A stretch of 64,000 nt of DNA from Struthidea cinerea (taxonomy: Eukaryota > Chordata > Aves > Passeriformes > Corcoracidae). Shown here piece by piece: positions 1 through 11,729 of this stretch. A program made the translations under genes and the position numbers. The stretch lies in contig VZTI01003801.1 in assembly GCA_013397865.1 (NCBI GenBank), positions 747,093-811,092 on the forward strand, written 5' to 3'. The notes beneath the pieces are model-generated. The model did no database searches, was not told where the DNA came from, and saw nothing but the letters and a program-made list of their open reading frames with translations. Every line of letters starts with the position of its first letter. Positions within the stretch are counted from its first letter, which is position 1.

Positions 1-635
1 GGATTCAGAGAGGGCAGCTTCTCCCAAAGCTGTATATATTGGGACACAGAGATGAAAGAGGAATGTGTTGGTAGAGCGATTCATGCCAGCAGCCTCATGG
101 TTGCATTTTGGGATTCTAAGCTTCCCATGGTCTTTTCCATATCATGAGTCACACCAGCTTTTCTGGGCATTGGGGCACATAAGCAGCAGCAGCAGCATCT
201 AATTCTGGATGCATGGATTATTTCTAGCCTCACTAGAACAGAGTAATTCTGAGGAACTGCCTGAAACAGATTTTCTCCAGAGAAACAGATTACGTGCTGA
301 TAGGAAAATTCTGCATGTAGACTGATCTTCAAAGCATTCCACTGGGAAAGCACATTTAACTACTGCAGGAGGAGGACACCAACACAGAGTAACCCATTTC
401 CAGTGACCCAGGAGGGCTGGAGCAGGGCTGGGCACCGACCCCTGCTATGCCTTGTCCAGGAGGCCCATATGTGCCCATCTGAATGCAGCTGTCAACACTA
501 CTTACTTAATAATCACTGTTTCCACAAATCCAACTGCTACAACAGGAAAACTGCTGGTAGCTTAATATATCCCTAATACAGAGCAGTGGCACAGGCAAGA
601 TCAGAGTTGTAAGAGAGAAGGGAACTTAACCCAAC
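1..635 (-). other. Intron downstream of exon 52 (5' part of it)
   Basis: Intronic sequence after the GTTGGG donor. It holds a short AGC/CAG run near 182-197 and otherwise nothing I can support; the next exon is outside the window. Confidence 0.85.
182..197. repeat. Short (AGC)5 run
   Basis: Five AGC/CAG trinucleotide units in the intron after exon 52. Confidence 0.9.
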
Positions 636-812
636 CTTTCTGTTGAGGGATGCCTGCAGCCTGTGCCACCTCAGGTTCATCTCGCCCAGGCACTCAGCAA
701 ACTCTGTCCTTTCGTAGCGCTTGCTCTCCACATCACAGGTGCTCATCTGCAGCAGGGACTGGTTAACAAAATCTACCATCCACTGCTTAAAGTTCATTTC
801 CATCATGTATTC
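636..812 (-). CDS. SYNE2: SYNE2 window exon 52 (59 codons), last in window
   Basis: Phase 0-0, acceptor TTTCTCCTGCAG, unusual donor GTTGGG after AGAAAG. It encodes EYMMEMNFKQWMVDFVNQ, SLLQMSTCDVESKRYERTEF and ends ASLNRK. Human has the same block nearly unchanged. The transcript continues below base 1. Confidence 0.95.
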
Positions 813-2434
813 CTGCAGGAGAAAAAAAGAGGAAGAACAAAACTGTAAACCAGTTTTGTGGTTTCATTCTGATCGGTTCTGATGATGCTTCAGGGTGTGG
901 CTATGGGACATTGATGGCTTTGCTTGAACCATTACCTAAAATATTTTTCTGAAAGAGACCTGGATGTAGGAATAATTCTAAAATTTTACCGTTATGTATT
1001 TGTGTAGCTGTTGTCATCCACTGAAATTTCTGCAGAAAATCTCTATCACTACGTGGGTAGTTCAAGGTAAAAACAGGCTAGTGATGGAGCAGGGAATAAA
1101 ATCCAGGGGTACTAGACCCTGTCCTTAATCCACTGGACAAAACCATCACGCTGCCATGGGCCCAGATTAGGCTAAAACTGAGGTTTTCCCACACTCCTGC
1201 AACTCACAGGCAATTGCAGTAAGAAATTCTACTCCTGTTAACAAAATAGCTGGTATCAGAACAGAGTATCAGAGTATTTGGGAGGAAAAGGTGTCCTCTA
1301 GCACCAGCATCTCTTGCCCAGAGAGATGAGTAAGAAACTACACACATAAGGGAATGTCTTTTTATTTCAGAGGGTATTAGGAGAAGAGAGTAGGAAAGGG
1401 CTCCTTATTTATCTAGTAGTGCCCGGGAAAGTCACCAGGGAATACCATAGTAGAGGTACTGAAGCCATGGCTGCTTCCCTCTAGGAATTTGTGGCCCTAT
1501 TCCCAGCTTTCTTCCACGCACACACAACCCCACCTTGCTGACAAGTGCAAAAGATACACCTACAAACTCACCTCGAAATATCCAAAGTGTTAAGAACAGC
1601 AACTCACCTACATGTCCCAACTGCCAGATCCAATTGATACAGACCAAAATGTTATATATGTGCTGTACCAAGGCACTTGGAAAGAAAGGTTTGCATTTCT
1701 TACATGCAGCACACCAAAGTGCCCGTGAGCTGCAGCTGCAGACTGAGAACGGTCAGCCTGTGTCAGCCCCGAGCAGGGCTTGGCAGCTCTGCAGAGGCAG
1801 AGCAAAATATGGATCTGTGGGGATTCATGCCCTGAGGTTGGGCTCCCTGGCATCTCTGGAGTACACAGCTTGAATCCTTCCTGTGGCTGGAGCAATCAGC
1901 CTCTGCCACTGGTGCTCTGACACCTGAACAGCGCCAAGAGTCTGCTGCAGACTCTCTCTCTCTCTGCAGGATGAACATCTTGTCCCTCTTTCCTAGCAGG
2001 TTATTTCTTTTGATGACACATAATATTCAAACCCCCTGTTCTCTAGTTAAATAGATTCTGGTTATGGAGCTCATTAGGGGTATTCCTTGTTAAGAAGACA
2101 GACTAGAACACAGCACAAACACAGAGTCTGTCTTCCTAAGGAAGCAAAGCTTTCCTGCCCGTCACATTTTATAATCTAAATGCAAGAGAGAGAGAACAAG
2201 TGAGACAGATGGGACAGCATGAGAAAAGGAGATTACAGCCCAGCAGGCAGTAGCTGTATTGCAGAACAGGCAGTGGTTTGTGTGTCACAGAAGCAGAAGG
2301 TTTTATAAAGGAGGATGTTACGACACGTTTCAGACTGAGGAACCCTCTCGAGAGCAAGGGGAGGGACACGACACTGCCTGTAGGCTGCTTCCATCCTTTT
2401 TACAGCAGGTCTGGACTTACAGTTTCCCATTTAC
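813..2434 (-). other. Intron between exons 51 and 52 (1.6 kb)
   Basis: Holds a (TC)n run at about 1952-1965. Overlapping short ORFs on both strands at 1430-1980 show no recognisable protein. Nothing else supported. Confidence 0.8.
1952..1965. repeat. (TC)7 run
   Basis: Seven CT/TC units followed by TGCAGG, which mimics a plus-strand acceptor but is antisense to the gene. Confidence 0.9.
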
Positions 2435-2581
2435 CTTGTACTTCTGAAGGCAGCTCTTGACTTGGGCAGCACTGTGTTGTGAATTTATTGGCTTCTCACG
2501 TTCCTGCTGTTGTTCCACGTGGTCCAGCCAGGTCATTAGTTCAGCAATAGCTTCCCGTGATGAAAGCTTTTCCATCTGAAG
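2435..2581 (-). CDS. SYNE2: SYNE2 window exon 51 (49 codons)
   Basis: Phase 0-0, acceptor TTTACCTCAG, donor GTAAAT. It encodes LQMEKLSSREAIAELMTWLD, against human LQMEKLPSRKAITEMISWMN, a Gln/Glu-rich loop, and SAAQVKSCLQKYK. Confidence 0.94.
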
Positions 2582-2993
2582 CTGAGGTAAAGCATATAAT
2601 GAATCCTCTACACTCTGCTTGTTAGAAATACCAAGGAAAATGACATTTCTATTTTTGGAAAGGCTCAGGCACTATAATCGCTTTACTGGGGCATGAACTT
2701 GAAAGTGAGCCCTGTGCTCCAGAGGAGTAAATGACTTCAGTTCTAGAACTCATGAATCTGAAATAAAATTCTTTCTAATTGTAACAGAGTTTCAGGCAAA
2801 ACTGTAAAGATAATAAATATATGTAAAACAGCCCAGGAAGAACACAGCAATACTTAAACTGCAGTACAATACTGGGATTATTCTGAAAGCAAGGCACAAC
2901 TAATTTGGAAAAAGGCAACTGAATCCCGGCAGCAACATTTTAACATAACTATTTAGCTTGAAATGGGAGATGGCAGCAGAGTTTCTCACTCAC

Positions 2994-3176
2994 CTGGTGA
3001 AGCTTTTCTTGGATGGTTGGGAGCTGTGTAATCAGTTCTCCCCATTCTTGCTCAAACTTTACCAAAGATGACCTAAGTGCTACAATATCAGCTTGCTTCA
3101 CGTGGAGGAGCTGGCTGGCAGTGCTCACCACTGATGACTTCAAGGAAGATTTTTCATCAACTTCCTTAGAAAATGT
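2994..3176 (-). CDS. SYNE2: SYNE2 window exon 50 (61 codons)
   Basis: Phase 0-0, acceptor AATGCACCTCAG, donor GTGAGT. It encodes TFSKEVDEKSSLKSSVV, LLHVKQADIVALRSSLVKFE and ITQLPTIQEKLHQ, all very close to human. Confidence 0.95.
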
Positions 3177-3803
3177 CTGAGGTGCATTGGAGAAATTTAA
3201 GAGAGGGTAAATATTTACACATCTATTGAAATGAAGACAAGCCACATTGTCACAGGATGAAGTGCCTCAACAAACAGATTTTATCAAGATGGCAAAGTTC
3301 AGAAAAGCTAAGCTCAACATGTTCTGGCAGATAAAGCATTTTTCTGCCCACACTGATATACAGTGCTGAATGCCACCTTTTGCTCCCACAGAGACTGGGA
3401 ATATCCTGATCCCCACTTCACACAGAGGTCCAGGGAGCAACCACAGTCCTTGTATCTCTGGCCAGCTCACATCTACCAGTCGAACCTTCATGATGCTTTG
3501 CTTTCCCCCTGTGCACTGATCCTTCTGACTGGCCTCACACTGGGGCTGAACCTCCTGGCCAGCCATCCAAGTGGAGCAGGCAAAGACACGAAACACAATT
3601 CAGCGTGTTTCTCTTTCCTGACTTTGGCTGACCACCTTCACCCCTGTACCCTGAGCCCAGACTGTGGGGCACACAGCCATTCAGTGCTGTATTATGTGGG
3701 TGGCTCATGGTCACGGTAAACACAAAAAAACCTCTCAAAAGGGTCATTTTCACCAGAATTCACCAGAATGTCTTATCTAAACCCGGCAGCAGAAATGACT
3801 TAC

Positions 3804-3936
3804 AAACAAGCTGCTGATGTTGTCCCTGATGGTGGGAAGATCTTGTGACACATTGAGAGACTGCTCCTTCCAAAAATTCATTCTCTGCTGAGCAGAATCC
3901 AACCATTTCATTAACTCCTCTGAGTCTCTGTTGTAG
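3804..3936 (-). CDS. SYNE2: SYNE2 window exon 49 (133 nt)
   Basis: Starts phase 2 and ends phase 0; acceptor TCCTTGTAG, donor GTAAGT. It encodes YNRDSEELMKWLDSAQQRMN, the first helix of a spectrin repeat with its Trp, then KEQSLNVSQDL, identical to human. Confidence 0.95.
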
Positions 3937-4154
3937 CTACAAGGAGGAAAAAAACCACAAAAACCCACATGTAGTTGAGGCCAGGAGACATTTCTCACCC
4001 TCCATGTTGTCTTCCCTGTGAGAAGGCATGTGCTATTCTGGCACCTCTGCTGCTGCATAACCCTGCAGAAGCATGGCTTCAGCTGTCATCATTAAAAAAA
4101 TCACAAACTAATGTCTAGCTGATACTTCAAATTAGTTTTTTGTGTTAGACCCAC

Positions 4155-4351
4155 CTGACCAGGAGTTTCAGCAACGTTTGAAGTCGGTGTAGTTCATGGC
4201 CAACTTTTTTGGTTAAAGACAACCACTGCTCTTCCAGCTTCCCAATCTGGTTTCTTATTTCTGGACAGCTCACAGCAGTCAGCAATTTCTTTCCTTCTTT
4301 CACCATCTGGTACAGCCTGGCATGCTTTTCATCAACACTGCTTTTGATTTT
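4155..4351 (-). CDS. SYNE2: SYNE2 window exon 48 (197 nt)
   Basis: Starts phase 0 and ends phase 2 (AG|C, Ser); acceptor TTCTGACAG, donor GTGGGT. It encodes KIKSSVDEKHARLYQMVKEG and LEEQWLSLTKKVGHELHRLQ, against human LEEQWLSLNKKIDHELHRLQ. It is also poorly visible to ORF calling. Confidence 0.95.
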
Positions 4352-6062
4352 CTGTCAGAACATGGGAAGTTTGCAAAACAGTAACATTTTAAAGACAGAA
4401 AACACAACTAGAAAAACACGTATCACTTGTTGTAACTTCTTAATCCCACATTTCCTCTGTAATGTATTTTGTTTTCCAAATGATAGGAATCTGTGATTCA
4501 TTACATGCAAAAGGGACACAGGTTTTTGTGGGTTTGTTTGGGATTTTTTGTTTGTTTGTTTCCTCTGGGTAGGTCAAGACAAATCTCGACATATTTTCAT
4601 ACATTATCACAATGACTGTGTTATGATTTGATGGGCTTTTCTGACACCTGAACACCTCAGGCAATGGACACTATCAGATCTGGCTGCACTGTCCAAACAT
4701 ATGACTGTTCCCACCATAAAATTATTGTCTTCCCATGCTCCTGAAAGTTACTGTTCCTCCTTCAGGCTCTATCCTATTTAAAAAAACCAAAAGCTACCAC
4801 TGTTTTGAAGGAAACTGCTGGGATAATTATTGAATAATGGTGGCAGGGAGGAATGAAGAGTGGACAGTGAAGTCATTACGTAAGAAAACAAAGGGGTATT
4901 TCTCTCACAGGAATTAAGCCCCAGAGAATTTTATTCTGCTCTGTTGTTGAAACTGTGAAGTTCCACAGTTTCACCCCCCCACCAAACATCTTCTACAGTT
5001 TTATGGCTTTATTTCTGAAGCCTTTAAAGACAAATAAAGACTTAAGAGTGAAGAGCTAGTTAAGAACTTAAAAAACCATGGAAAAACAGGCAACTTCACA
5101 TCAATGGCTGTGCACATCTTGCATGTCTCCTGCCTCAGTGCAACAAGTGTCAAAAGCACCTGAGGGCCAGCATGACTGTAAACATCTACTGTTGATTTAT
5201 TACAAAGGCTTTACTGTAGCTCAGAATTTTCTGGGCATGTCCAGTGATGTCTTTCCTGCAGTCAACTAGATTAAATCACTCCAGTCCTTTGTTCCTTCAT
5301 TAAACATTCATTAATCATTTATTAAACACTCATTAATTTGCTTTTATTAAACACTTATTAATTCAAAATTTTCTAACAGAGTGTGTCCTCTGAAGACTGA
5401 GAAAGGTCAAACCTGTGAGGAATGCAGAACAGTCTCTGAAAATACATCACTGAAGTTACTGAATACTATTTCTTCTAAATTTTATAAAACAACCATAAAG
5501 GCTGCTTTCATATCCTTATATTTACATGTGTTTAAAAAGTGGATAAAATATTTCCAGCTGGGGCCGAGGTTCCAAATAAAGATGCAGCTCTGTCATCAGA
5601 GATGCAGCTGCAACCAGTGCTGCAGTAAGGGTTCAAATATTTGGTACTTTCAGATATTTGAAAGCAGTAGGTTGATTCTCCTTTTCCATAGGTTTTACAC
5701 CATGGCATGAAAATAATTTCTGAATTACAGAGAAGGGGCACTGTGCTCACTCCAAGGCTCTTGCTGTGCTTGGGATTCATGAAGCCTGCACAACATCCAT
5801 CTTATCCCAAATACTTTCACTGGAAGTTTGAGTTATAAAGTAGTTACAGTCATTATTCCCACTAAAATGGACTTGAAGCCTCTGGCTGAAATTAGCAGCC
5901 CAATCTTATCCTACTTTTAAAAGTCTATGTTGAGCTTGCATCCACACACAGCTGAGGAGACAAAGGAAACAGTGCCCTGCAAATCACCACCTCATATTGT
6001 AATTAATACTTTTGCTGGTTCTACTGACCCATAAAGAAAAGCAGTGACAAACACTTAAATAC
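4352..6062 (-). other. Intron between exons 47 and 48 (1.7 kb)
   Basis: AT-rich; contains the three-copy tandem repeat at 5299-5362 and a TTTG run near 4548-4560. No exon-like sequence found. Confidence 0.8.
5299..5362. repeat. Three-copy 17-bp motif, spacing 22-25 bp
   Basis: ATTAAACAYTYATTAAT occurs at 5299-5315, 5321-5337 and 5346-5362, each copy nearly palindromic at its ends (ATTAA...TTAAT). Intronic. Confidence 0.9.
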
Positions 6063-6191
6063 CTCTAGAAGCGCAATCCTTTCCATTAATCTTTCTTCAG
6101 TTTCTTCAACCAAATTGACAGAAGGCAACGTAGAGGCAAGTGCCTCTAACTCATTGAAAACTAGGCATTGCTCATCAAATACCATCCAATC
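6063..6191 (-). CDS. SYNE2: SYNE2 window exon 47 (43 codons)
   Basis: Phase 0-0, acceptor TATTTTTTAG, donor GTATTT. It encodes DWMVFDEQCLVFNELEAL and STLPSVNLVEETEERLMERI, against human STLPSVSLVEETEERLVERI. It contains no long methionine-start ORF, so ORF calling misses it. Confidence 0.94.
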
Positions 6192-6778
6192 CTAAAAAAT
6201 ACATTGAATTGTTAACACAGCATGCATCCATCTGCATTTTGATACACCAGACTCAGGCCTTAATGCCTTCTCCAGCATCAGCAGCTCTTGCTTTAACGAA
6301 ACATAACACAAAAATAGGTGAATAATATGTAAATATTGAAGTGAGACATGATTTTACCACAGATGAATTAATTATTCGTTCTCCAGTATCTTCAAGGATT
6401 CTTATTTTAAAGTGGTGTACTCAATTTTTGTTCTCTAGGGATATTCTGAGATTATTTGTTAAATTTTTTGAGTTTTACTTTAAAGTGGTGCTGGTATTTT
6501 TCTGCCTTAAAGGGCTCTTCTGGCAGTCCTGGCACTAAAAGTTACTGCAAGAAGTCATGAAGTTTAATGTGTTGAAATGTCCGCTTTCAGAGATGTTCAA
6601 GAAGAAAGTTGGTTTACTGAGACACATAGAGTAAGTAATAAATAGACTGTTGCTGTCCAGTGGAAACAGGAGAGGACAACTACTAGCCAAAGAATCACCG
6701 GTGGGACAGGAGCTGCCCTAGATGCAACTTTTCTCCTTCCCTCCAGCTTTTACTCTTGGGTGTCTTTTGACTTATTAC

Positions 6779-6952
6779 CTTTAACAGGCTCTCTAAGTGT
6801 ATACCATACTGGCAGGCCTTCTGCTCCAGCAGTTTGACTTCATTCACCAGCTCTCTCCAGAATTCCTCTCTCTTTTGCAGGACAGCAGGACTCACTCTCT
6901 TGGAAAACGCTTCCATGTAAGCCATGCGCGTCTTGAGGTTGCGGAAAAAGTC
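6779..6952 (-). CDS. SYNE2: SYNE2 window exon 46 (58 codons)
   Basis: Phase 0-0, acceptor TTTTTTTAG, donor GTAATA. It encodes DFFRNLKTRMAYMEAFSK, REEFWRELVNEVKLLEQKA and ends LESLLK, collinear with human RETFWAEQVTEVKILEEKS. Confidence 0.94.
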
Positions 6953-7618
6953 CTAAAAAAACCAAGTTAAAGCTTGCTCTTTAAGAGAGATCACACTCCC
7001 ACAGCTGGGGAAGATGGAGAAGACTCACTGAGAAGCCAGTTTCAGAGTCTCTCAAGGCTGCAGTCAGGAGACTTCTACCCAAATTCTGCATCACACCAAT
7101 ATGGGCAGTTACTGATTATTTTACATTTACTCAGAAATCAGTTGCAGTCAATGTTTGCATTTCCAAATAGAAAGATCCACATTTATACCTTCAGATTGTA
7201 TGACATTATATGGATGTTGTAGGAATATGATGGAAGAAAGAGTCTAGCTATAAATAAATCCATTGTTTAGCACGAGGTAGTTATCACCAGACAGTCATTA
7301 TCCCGTTTGTTTCACCTGGGTGCCAGGTGACTCCAAGGAGTTCTAAGGCTTAAGTAGTAAGCAGGACACAATCCTTCGGGATATCTATAAGAAGGATGTG
7401 TTTTTCTTACACATCAATGTGTTCTGAGGTGAGCAGAAGTAGCAATTTATCACCAAAACTGGTACTATTTTGGTCTACTGAAAAACTTGGCTTTGTTTTC
7501 TGCACGTACTCCAGTCCCTCCCCTTTGCTATGAGCCAGTCACTCTCCTCCATTACACTGGAGAGAAACCAGCCACAGAAAACAGTGCTCCTTGCTATGCT
7601 GTGATAAACAACTTATAC

Positions 7619-7819
7619 CTTGTGATTTTTCAGGTGAGACTGCAGAGCTGCTCTGCTTTTTGTTAGTTGCTTTGGATCTTGTGCTATCTTCTCTCTTCCA
7701 ACAGCTACCAGCTCTGCAAACCCACGAAGCAAGTCCTCATACTGGCTTTCACTGATGGAAGGGGAGTTCAGCTCCACATACTTGGCTTTCAGGATCCCCC
7801 ACATGTCATCCAGAACATC
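7619..7819 (-). CDS. SYNE2: SYNE2 window exon 45 (67 codons)
   Basis: Phase 0-0, acceptor TGTATTGTAG, donor GTATAA. It encodes DVLDDMWGILKAKYVELNSP (human DVLDSMWGMLRARYTELSSP), then LTKSRAALQSHLKNHK. It is separated from exon 44 by only 152 bp. Confidence 0.95.
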
Positions 7820-7971
7820 CTACAATACAAACACAGTTTAGCGATTCATGAAGGACAAAAACAAATCCCAAAAACTCAGAGAAGACAAAATAACCATCAG
7901 CCTTTTGATGCTGAAAATGCATGGCTTAGAAGAATCAAACCTCGCTGAGTAAGTGGAAACTGTGCTCTTAC

Positions 7972-8091
7972 CTCTAATTTATAAGCTTCCTGGATTAAGG
8001 TGATAGGTAACTGGAATCTTTCTCCATGGCCTCTCAATTTTGCTACTTGGTTTTCAAAGTTTTGCAGCTCCACAGCACAGGCATCAATTTT
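7972..8091 (-). CDS. SYNE2: SYNE2 window exon 44 (40 codons)
   Basis: Phase 0-0, acceptor CTTCGTTCAG, donor GTAAGA. It encodes KIDACAVELQNFENQVAKLR and ERFQLPITLIQEAYKLE, against human LPYALLQEVYKLE. Confidence 0.94.
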
Positions 8092-9146
8092 CTGAACGAA
8101 GGACAAAATAAGCCATTAGGAAGAGTTCCATTCCATTAAACTTTCCATTATCACTGGTAACGCAGTGGATCCAGTGCCTGGATCTCTCCTGTGCTAGCAC
8201 TTCAGAAAATCCAATGAGTTTACTAACTAAATGGACAAAACAGGTCCTGGCATAACTTACTGTGTTCACACAGCACAGCCATGAAGGGAATTCAGGTCTC
8301 GTGAACCTCAGGACAACATTCAACATGCCTTTCCATTTACTAATTCAAGAGCAGTCCATAAAAGGAATCATGGACTCAGAAAACACAGCTTTTTCTTATG
8401 AACCAGAAATACTCAGGGATTGAGACAGGATCCCTCTGAAGGAAGGAAAGCTATGTACTTCTGGCATTCCTTTTCCAGGAGTGGTTACCTGACAGAATAT
8501 ACCCAGTCCTTGCCAGGGAATTCAGCAGGGAACACAGTTCTCAGTCTGGCAGAAAATTATGCCTCTAATCAAGGTTAAGAGCCTTGCTGTACCAAAAAAG
8601 CTTCAGAACACCCTCCTCGCTTTGGTAATAAGAAGGTAAATGGCCAACGACCATTCTGGGGAGGGTATGCAGTCTGTTAATTTTTAATTTTCTGCTAATC
8701 CCAATAAAGCTCAAAGAAAATAGCTTAACTGGTCAAATTCCATATGATAAAGTGCTCATAAATGCTGCATGAGAAAATACAAATACCAGAGTCCTATTCC
8801 CACAAAGAAAAGGTAGTTTGGCATAAGAAAAGGTGTAAGACGTGTAGCTCTTTTTCTTCCCTGCCATAGTATGAGGTGTATTTGCTCCAGGAGGTTGTGG
8901 AGAGACTAGCTCCTCCACTGCAATCACTAAAATGTCTGCAATTAGGTCTGAGTATGGATTGGGGTGTAGTAAAAAAAAAAAAGGAAAAGGGGTGGTGGTA
9001 AATACAGCAAATACTGAACTCTCTTCCCCATTTTTAAAACCTAAGTTAGACTCAAACTTCAGAAAATACGAAACTTCACAGATTGCAGAAAACTGGAAGT
9101 AATAGCTAATACTGTAAAAACCCTCATTTCCTTCAAATAAGATTAC
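8092..9146 (-). other. Intron between exons 43 and 44 (1.1 kb)
   Basis: No repeat or exon that I recognise. The open frame of exon 43 runs about 400 nt past its donor into this intron by chance, in AT-rich sequence without homology. Confidence 0.8.
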
Positions 9147-9248
9147 CTGAAGCTGTTCAGAAACATTATGTCCATGTAGTTCATTCAAGCATTGTTGCAG
9201 AGCAGCTTTTTTCTTGGTTAACTGATCATAGAGTATCCTGGTTTGATT
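9147..9248 (-). CDS. SYNE2: SYNE2 window exon 43 (34 codons)
   Basis: Phase 0-0, acceptor TTTCTTTTGCAG, donor GTAATC. It encodes NQTRILYDQLTKKKAALQQC and ends NVSEQLQ, against human NEIKRLYHQLIKSKTSLQQS and SVAEQLQ. Confidence 0.93.
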
Positions 9249-10422
9249 CTGCAAAAGAAACAAGCATCAGAAATGTATCATATATCAGGAGTATAATAAT
9301 GACCAGACAAAATTACACAGCAAACAAAATTATTAGCTCTTTAAGCAAATGCAACAAAATGATTACCTCTTTAAGCAAATGCATTTTTTTTCCTCTTAAA
9401 CAAAAAAAAAGAACCAACACCAAAATAAAGCATATGCATTATGGGCTTAGAGCAGTAATTGGAAGAGGGAAATTCTGAGTCTGTGTAGTATATAAGAAGC
9501 AGATTATTCTGTCACAATTATCCTCTGTGACTGTAAAAAATCTGTGAAACTGGTAAGGAAATCAAATTCTTCCCTTCTGAAAATGAGAAAATGAGCCCAT
9601 TACTGGGAGCTCTACGGATTCTGCATAAGTAAATATTGCAAGACTTGTTCTGCTGCTGTTTGGAGAAAACATCCCAGTGTTCTTCAAAGGAACTGCTTTA
9701 TTATTCAGTAGTAAAGGGCCAGGATGACTTGCAAATGATGAGCACACCAGAGTTTTGCTGGACATTGCAAACTGTATTTCAAAGACCAGACTCTTCTGTC
9801 CTTACTTCAGACTAAACACCTGATCTGAATATTTTCCAGCAGTAGTTAGCAGATTTAGCCCATCACCAGAATCTAAAGAAACGTTTCTCATGATCTGTTT
9901 TTCCAACAAAGATCAAAAGAAGGAAAATTTGTGAAACCATGGCTTCTGCTTCTCTGGCACAAGATCTAAAGGAACAGTAAATGCAGTGGGGTCAAACCAA
10001 CCCCCAATACATTGCTGAAAGTAGCCCAGAGTCAAACACAGCAGCAAAAGGGAGGAAGCCTGCCTCTCCTACGGACACAGCAGCAGAAAGAACATATGAA
10101 ACCCTCCTTGGCCTAGTCCCTACACACAGGAATTTGCTTTAGCCTGCAGCTCAGCCTGCATGGGAGTCCAGGTTACTTCCATACTTTCTACATGCAAATT
10201 TTCCACTGCAATCCAGGCCTCTGTGGCAGTCAGCATCGCAAACAGCACTGTAACCAGCAAAATTGAGAGAGGCCATGACAAGTTTTTTAAGTAGCCAAAA
10301 AAAAAACCAAAAGAAAAAATAATAAAGCCCATTAGAGGTTGCTCATCTGTAACCCAAATGCATTAACACTGACATGTCTAACAGACGCTGTGAAACAAGA
10401 CATGAATTTGGCAGTGGAGTAC
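9249..10422 (-). other. Intron between exons 42 and 43 (1.2 kb)
   Basis: Contains the 30-bp tandem duplication at 9323-9382; otherwise nothing supported. Confidence 0.8.
9323..9382. repeat. Tandem duplication, 2 x 30 bp
   Basis: Two adjacent 30-bp units share AACAAAAT and CTCTTTAAGCAAATGC and differ at two positions (TATTAG against GATTAC). Intronic. Confidence 0.93.
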
Positions 10423-10632
10423 CAGGTAATTGCTATTATGATCCAGCCCAGCTTTCATGGAGCTGCTCCTTGAAGCAGTGGCAGCTTGAGTTTGTTCCAG
10501 CCGCGCCTGCAAGTTGTTAAAGCACTCGCAGAACACATCTGTGCTCCCACCAGCGCAGCTGATGGACTTCAGGAGATCATCCTTTTTATCACTCAGATCA
10601 GCATGAAGTTTTTGCAGCTCCACAGACAGAGT
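10423..10632 (-). CDS. SYNE2: SYNE2 window exon 42 (70 codons)
   Basis: Phase 0-0, acceptor ACCCTTTAG, donor GTACTC (weak). It encodes TLSVELQKLHADLSDKKDDL, FNNLQARLEQTQAAT and MKAGLDHNSNY, against human LKAGLDYNRSY. The donor is placed where homology passes to exon 43. Confidence 0.9.
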
Positions 10633-10882
10633 CTAAAGGGTTGAAAGAAAAACAGCATGAGTGAAAATGGTCTATGCAAGGACTCTCGCCTGCAAGAAGC
10701 AGCAGGACTCGAGTCGATAATTGTTAAAAGCAACAGGCCCAAATCTGTGCAATACAAAATAGTTTGGTGGTGTTATTCCTGAATAATACCAGCAAAACAG
10801 AGGGAATATCAGGCCATACATATTCTGCTGCCACAGAAATCCACTGGGGTTTCTCCTTCCCTGAAGGATTTAGGACAGTTAC

Positions 10883-11035
10883 CTCATACAGAGCCTGCTG
10901 CACAGCTGCCTCTTCGGTGGAGAGCACCGAGGTGTTCAGCATCTCCTCCATGTTATTCAAACACCGGCTGATTGCCAGGAGCAACTCAAACAATTTTCTG
11001 TCCAAATTGGAAGAGACTTCCTCTGCCACATTATC
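10883..11035 (-). CDS. SYNE2: SYNE2 window exon 41 (51 codons)
   Basis: Phase 0-0, acceptor TTTACCCAG, donor GTAACT. It encodes NLDRKLFELLLAISRCLNN, matching human NLDKKLFELFLTLSQCLSS, and ends VQQALYE. Confidence 0.94.
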
Positions 11036-11597
11036 CTGGGTAAATGCAAGCCAGTTTTCAGTACTTTCACCCAAAGCATGGCTAAGATTCATTCACTCAT
11101 ATAAGGTTAGAGGTTTGCTCAGCTAATACTAAAATGGAATTAATGAAATACTGAGGGACAGACTTGTATCTATGCATGTAACATTCAGAGCTGTCAAGGC
11201 CAGTGCTGAGACAATGACCCTTTATGTACTGGACAGTGGCTGTGCTCTTACAGCTCTCTCATCTCAGGCATGAGCACAAGTTTGTCTTGTCAGCTCCAAT
11301 CCTGCAGATTTACTGAAATCATTCACAGGCTCCCTGCTCTATACAGTTTGAGGATTTTTACCCACACTGGCAAACCTTTGGATTCAGGTAGCAGAAGTAT
11401 CATAGTGGAAACTTGGAATGTTTCCTCTCGAAATCCTCAGCCTATTTCTACATTACAGTTCATACCCAACACAAAAGCTCACTACAGGAATGCCATTTGC
11501 AATACCATGATTACTGGCTCTTTCCCAGTGTCCAAACAGTGTCCTGTGTCTGGAATCCCTGGGGTTTTTTGCAATGCTTAGGACATGTCATTTTTAC

Positions 11598-11729
11598 CTG
11601 TGCATGCACCACATTTGCTTCCTGGCTCAGGTCTCCCAGCTGGACAGTGTAAGTTTTCAGTTCTTCCACAGTTGGGGTTCCTGCACCTGAGAATGTGCCT
11701 CGAGGCAGCACGTTCATCTTTGTTGTGAT
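11598..11729 (-). CDS. SYNE2: SYNE2 window exon 40 (44 codons)
   Basis: Phase 0-0, acceptor CAAATGTTAG, donor GTAAAA. It encodes ITTKMNVLPRGTFSGAG and TVEELKTYTVQLGDLSQEA, matching human TTEELKTYTTQLEDLRQEA. Confidence 0.94.

Noticed and set aside
1535..1978. Cluster of overlapping ORFs on both strands
   Set aside because: Short, mutually overlapping, no homology, and lying in an intron between two directly contiguous conserved exons.
5299..5362. CRISPR-like array
   Set aside because: Only three short AT-rich copies, spacers of 5-8 bp, in a vertebrate intron.
8733..9146. Long read-through extension of exon 43
   Set aside because: The frame continues past a good GTAATC donor by chance; the sequence after it is AT-rich and unlike nesprin-2, while exon 44 continues the homology in phase.
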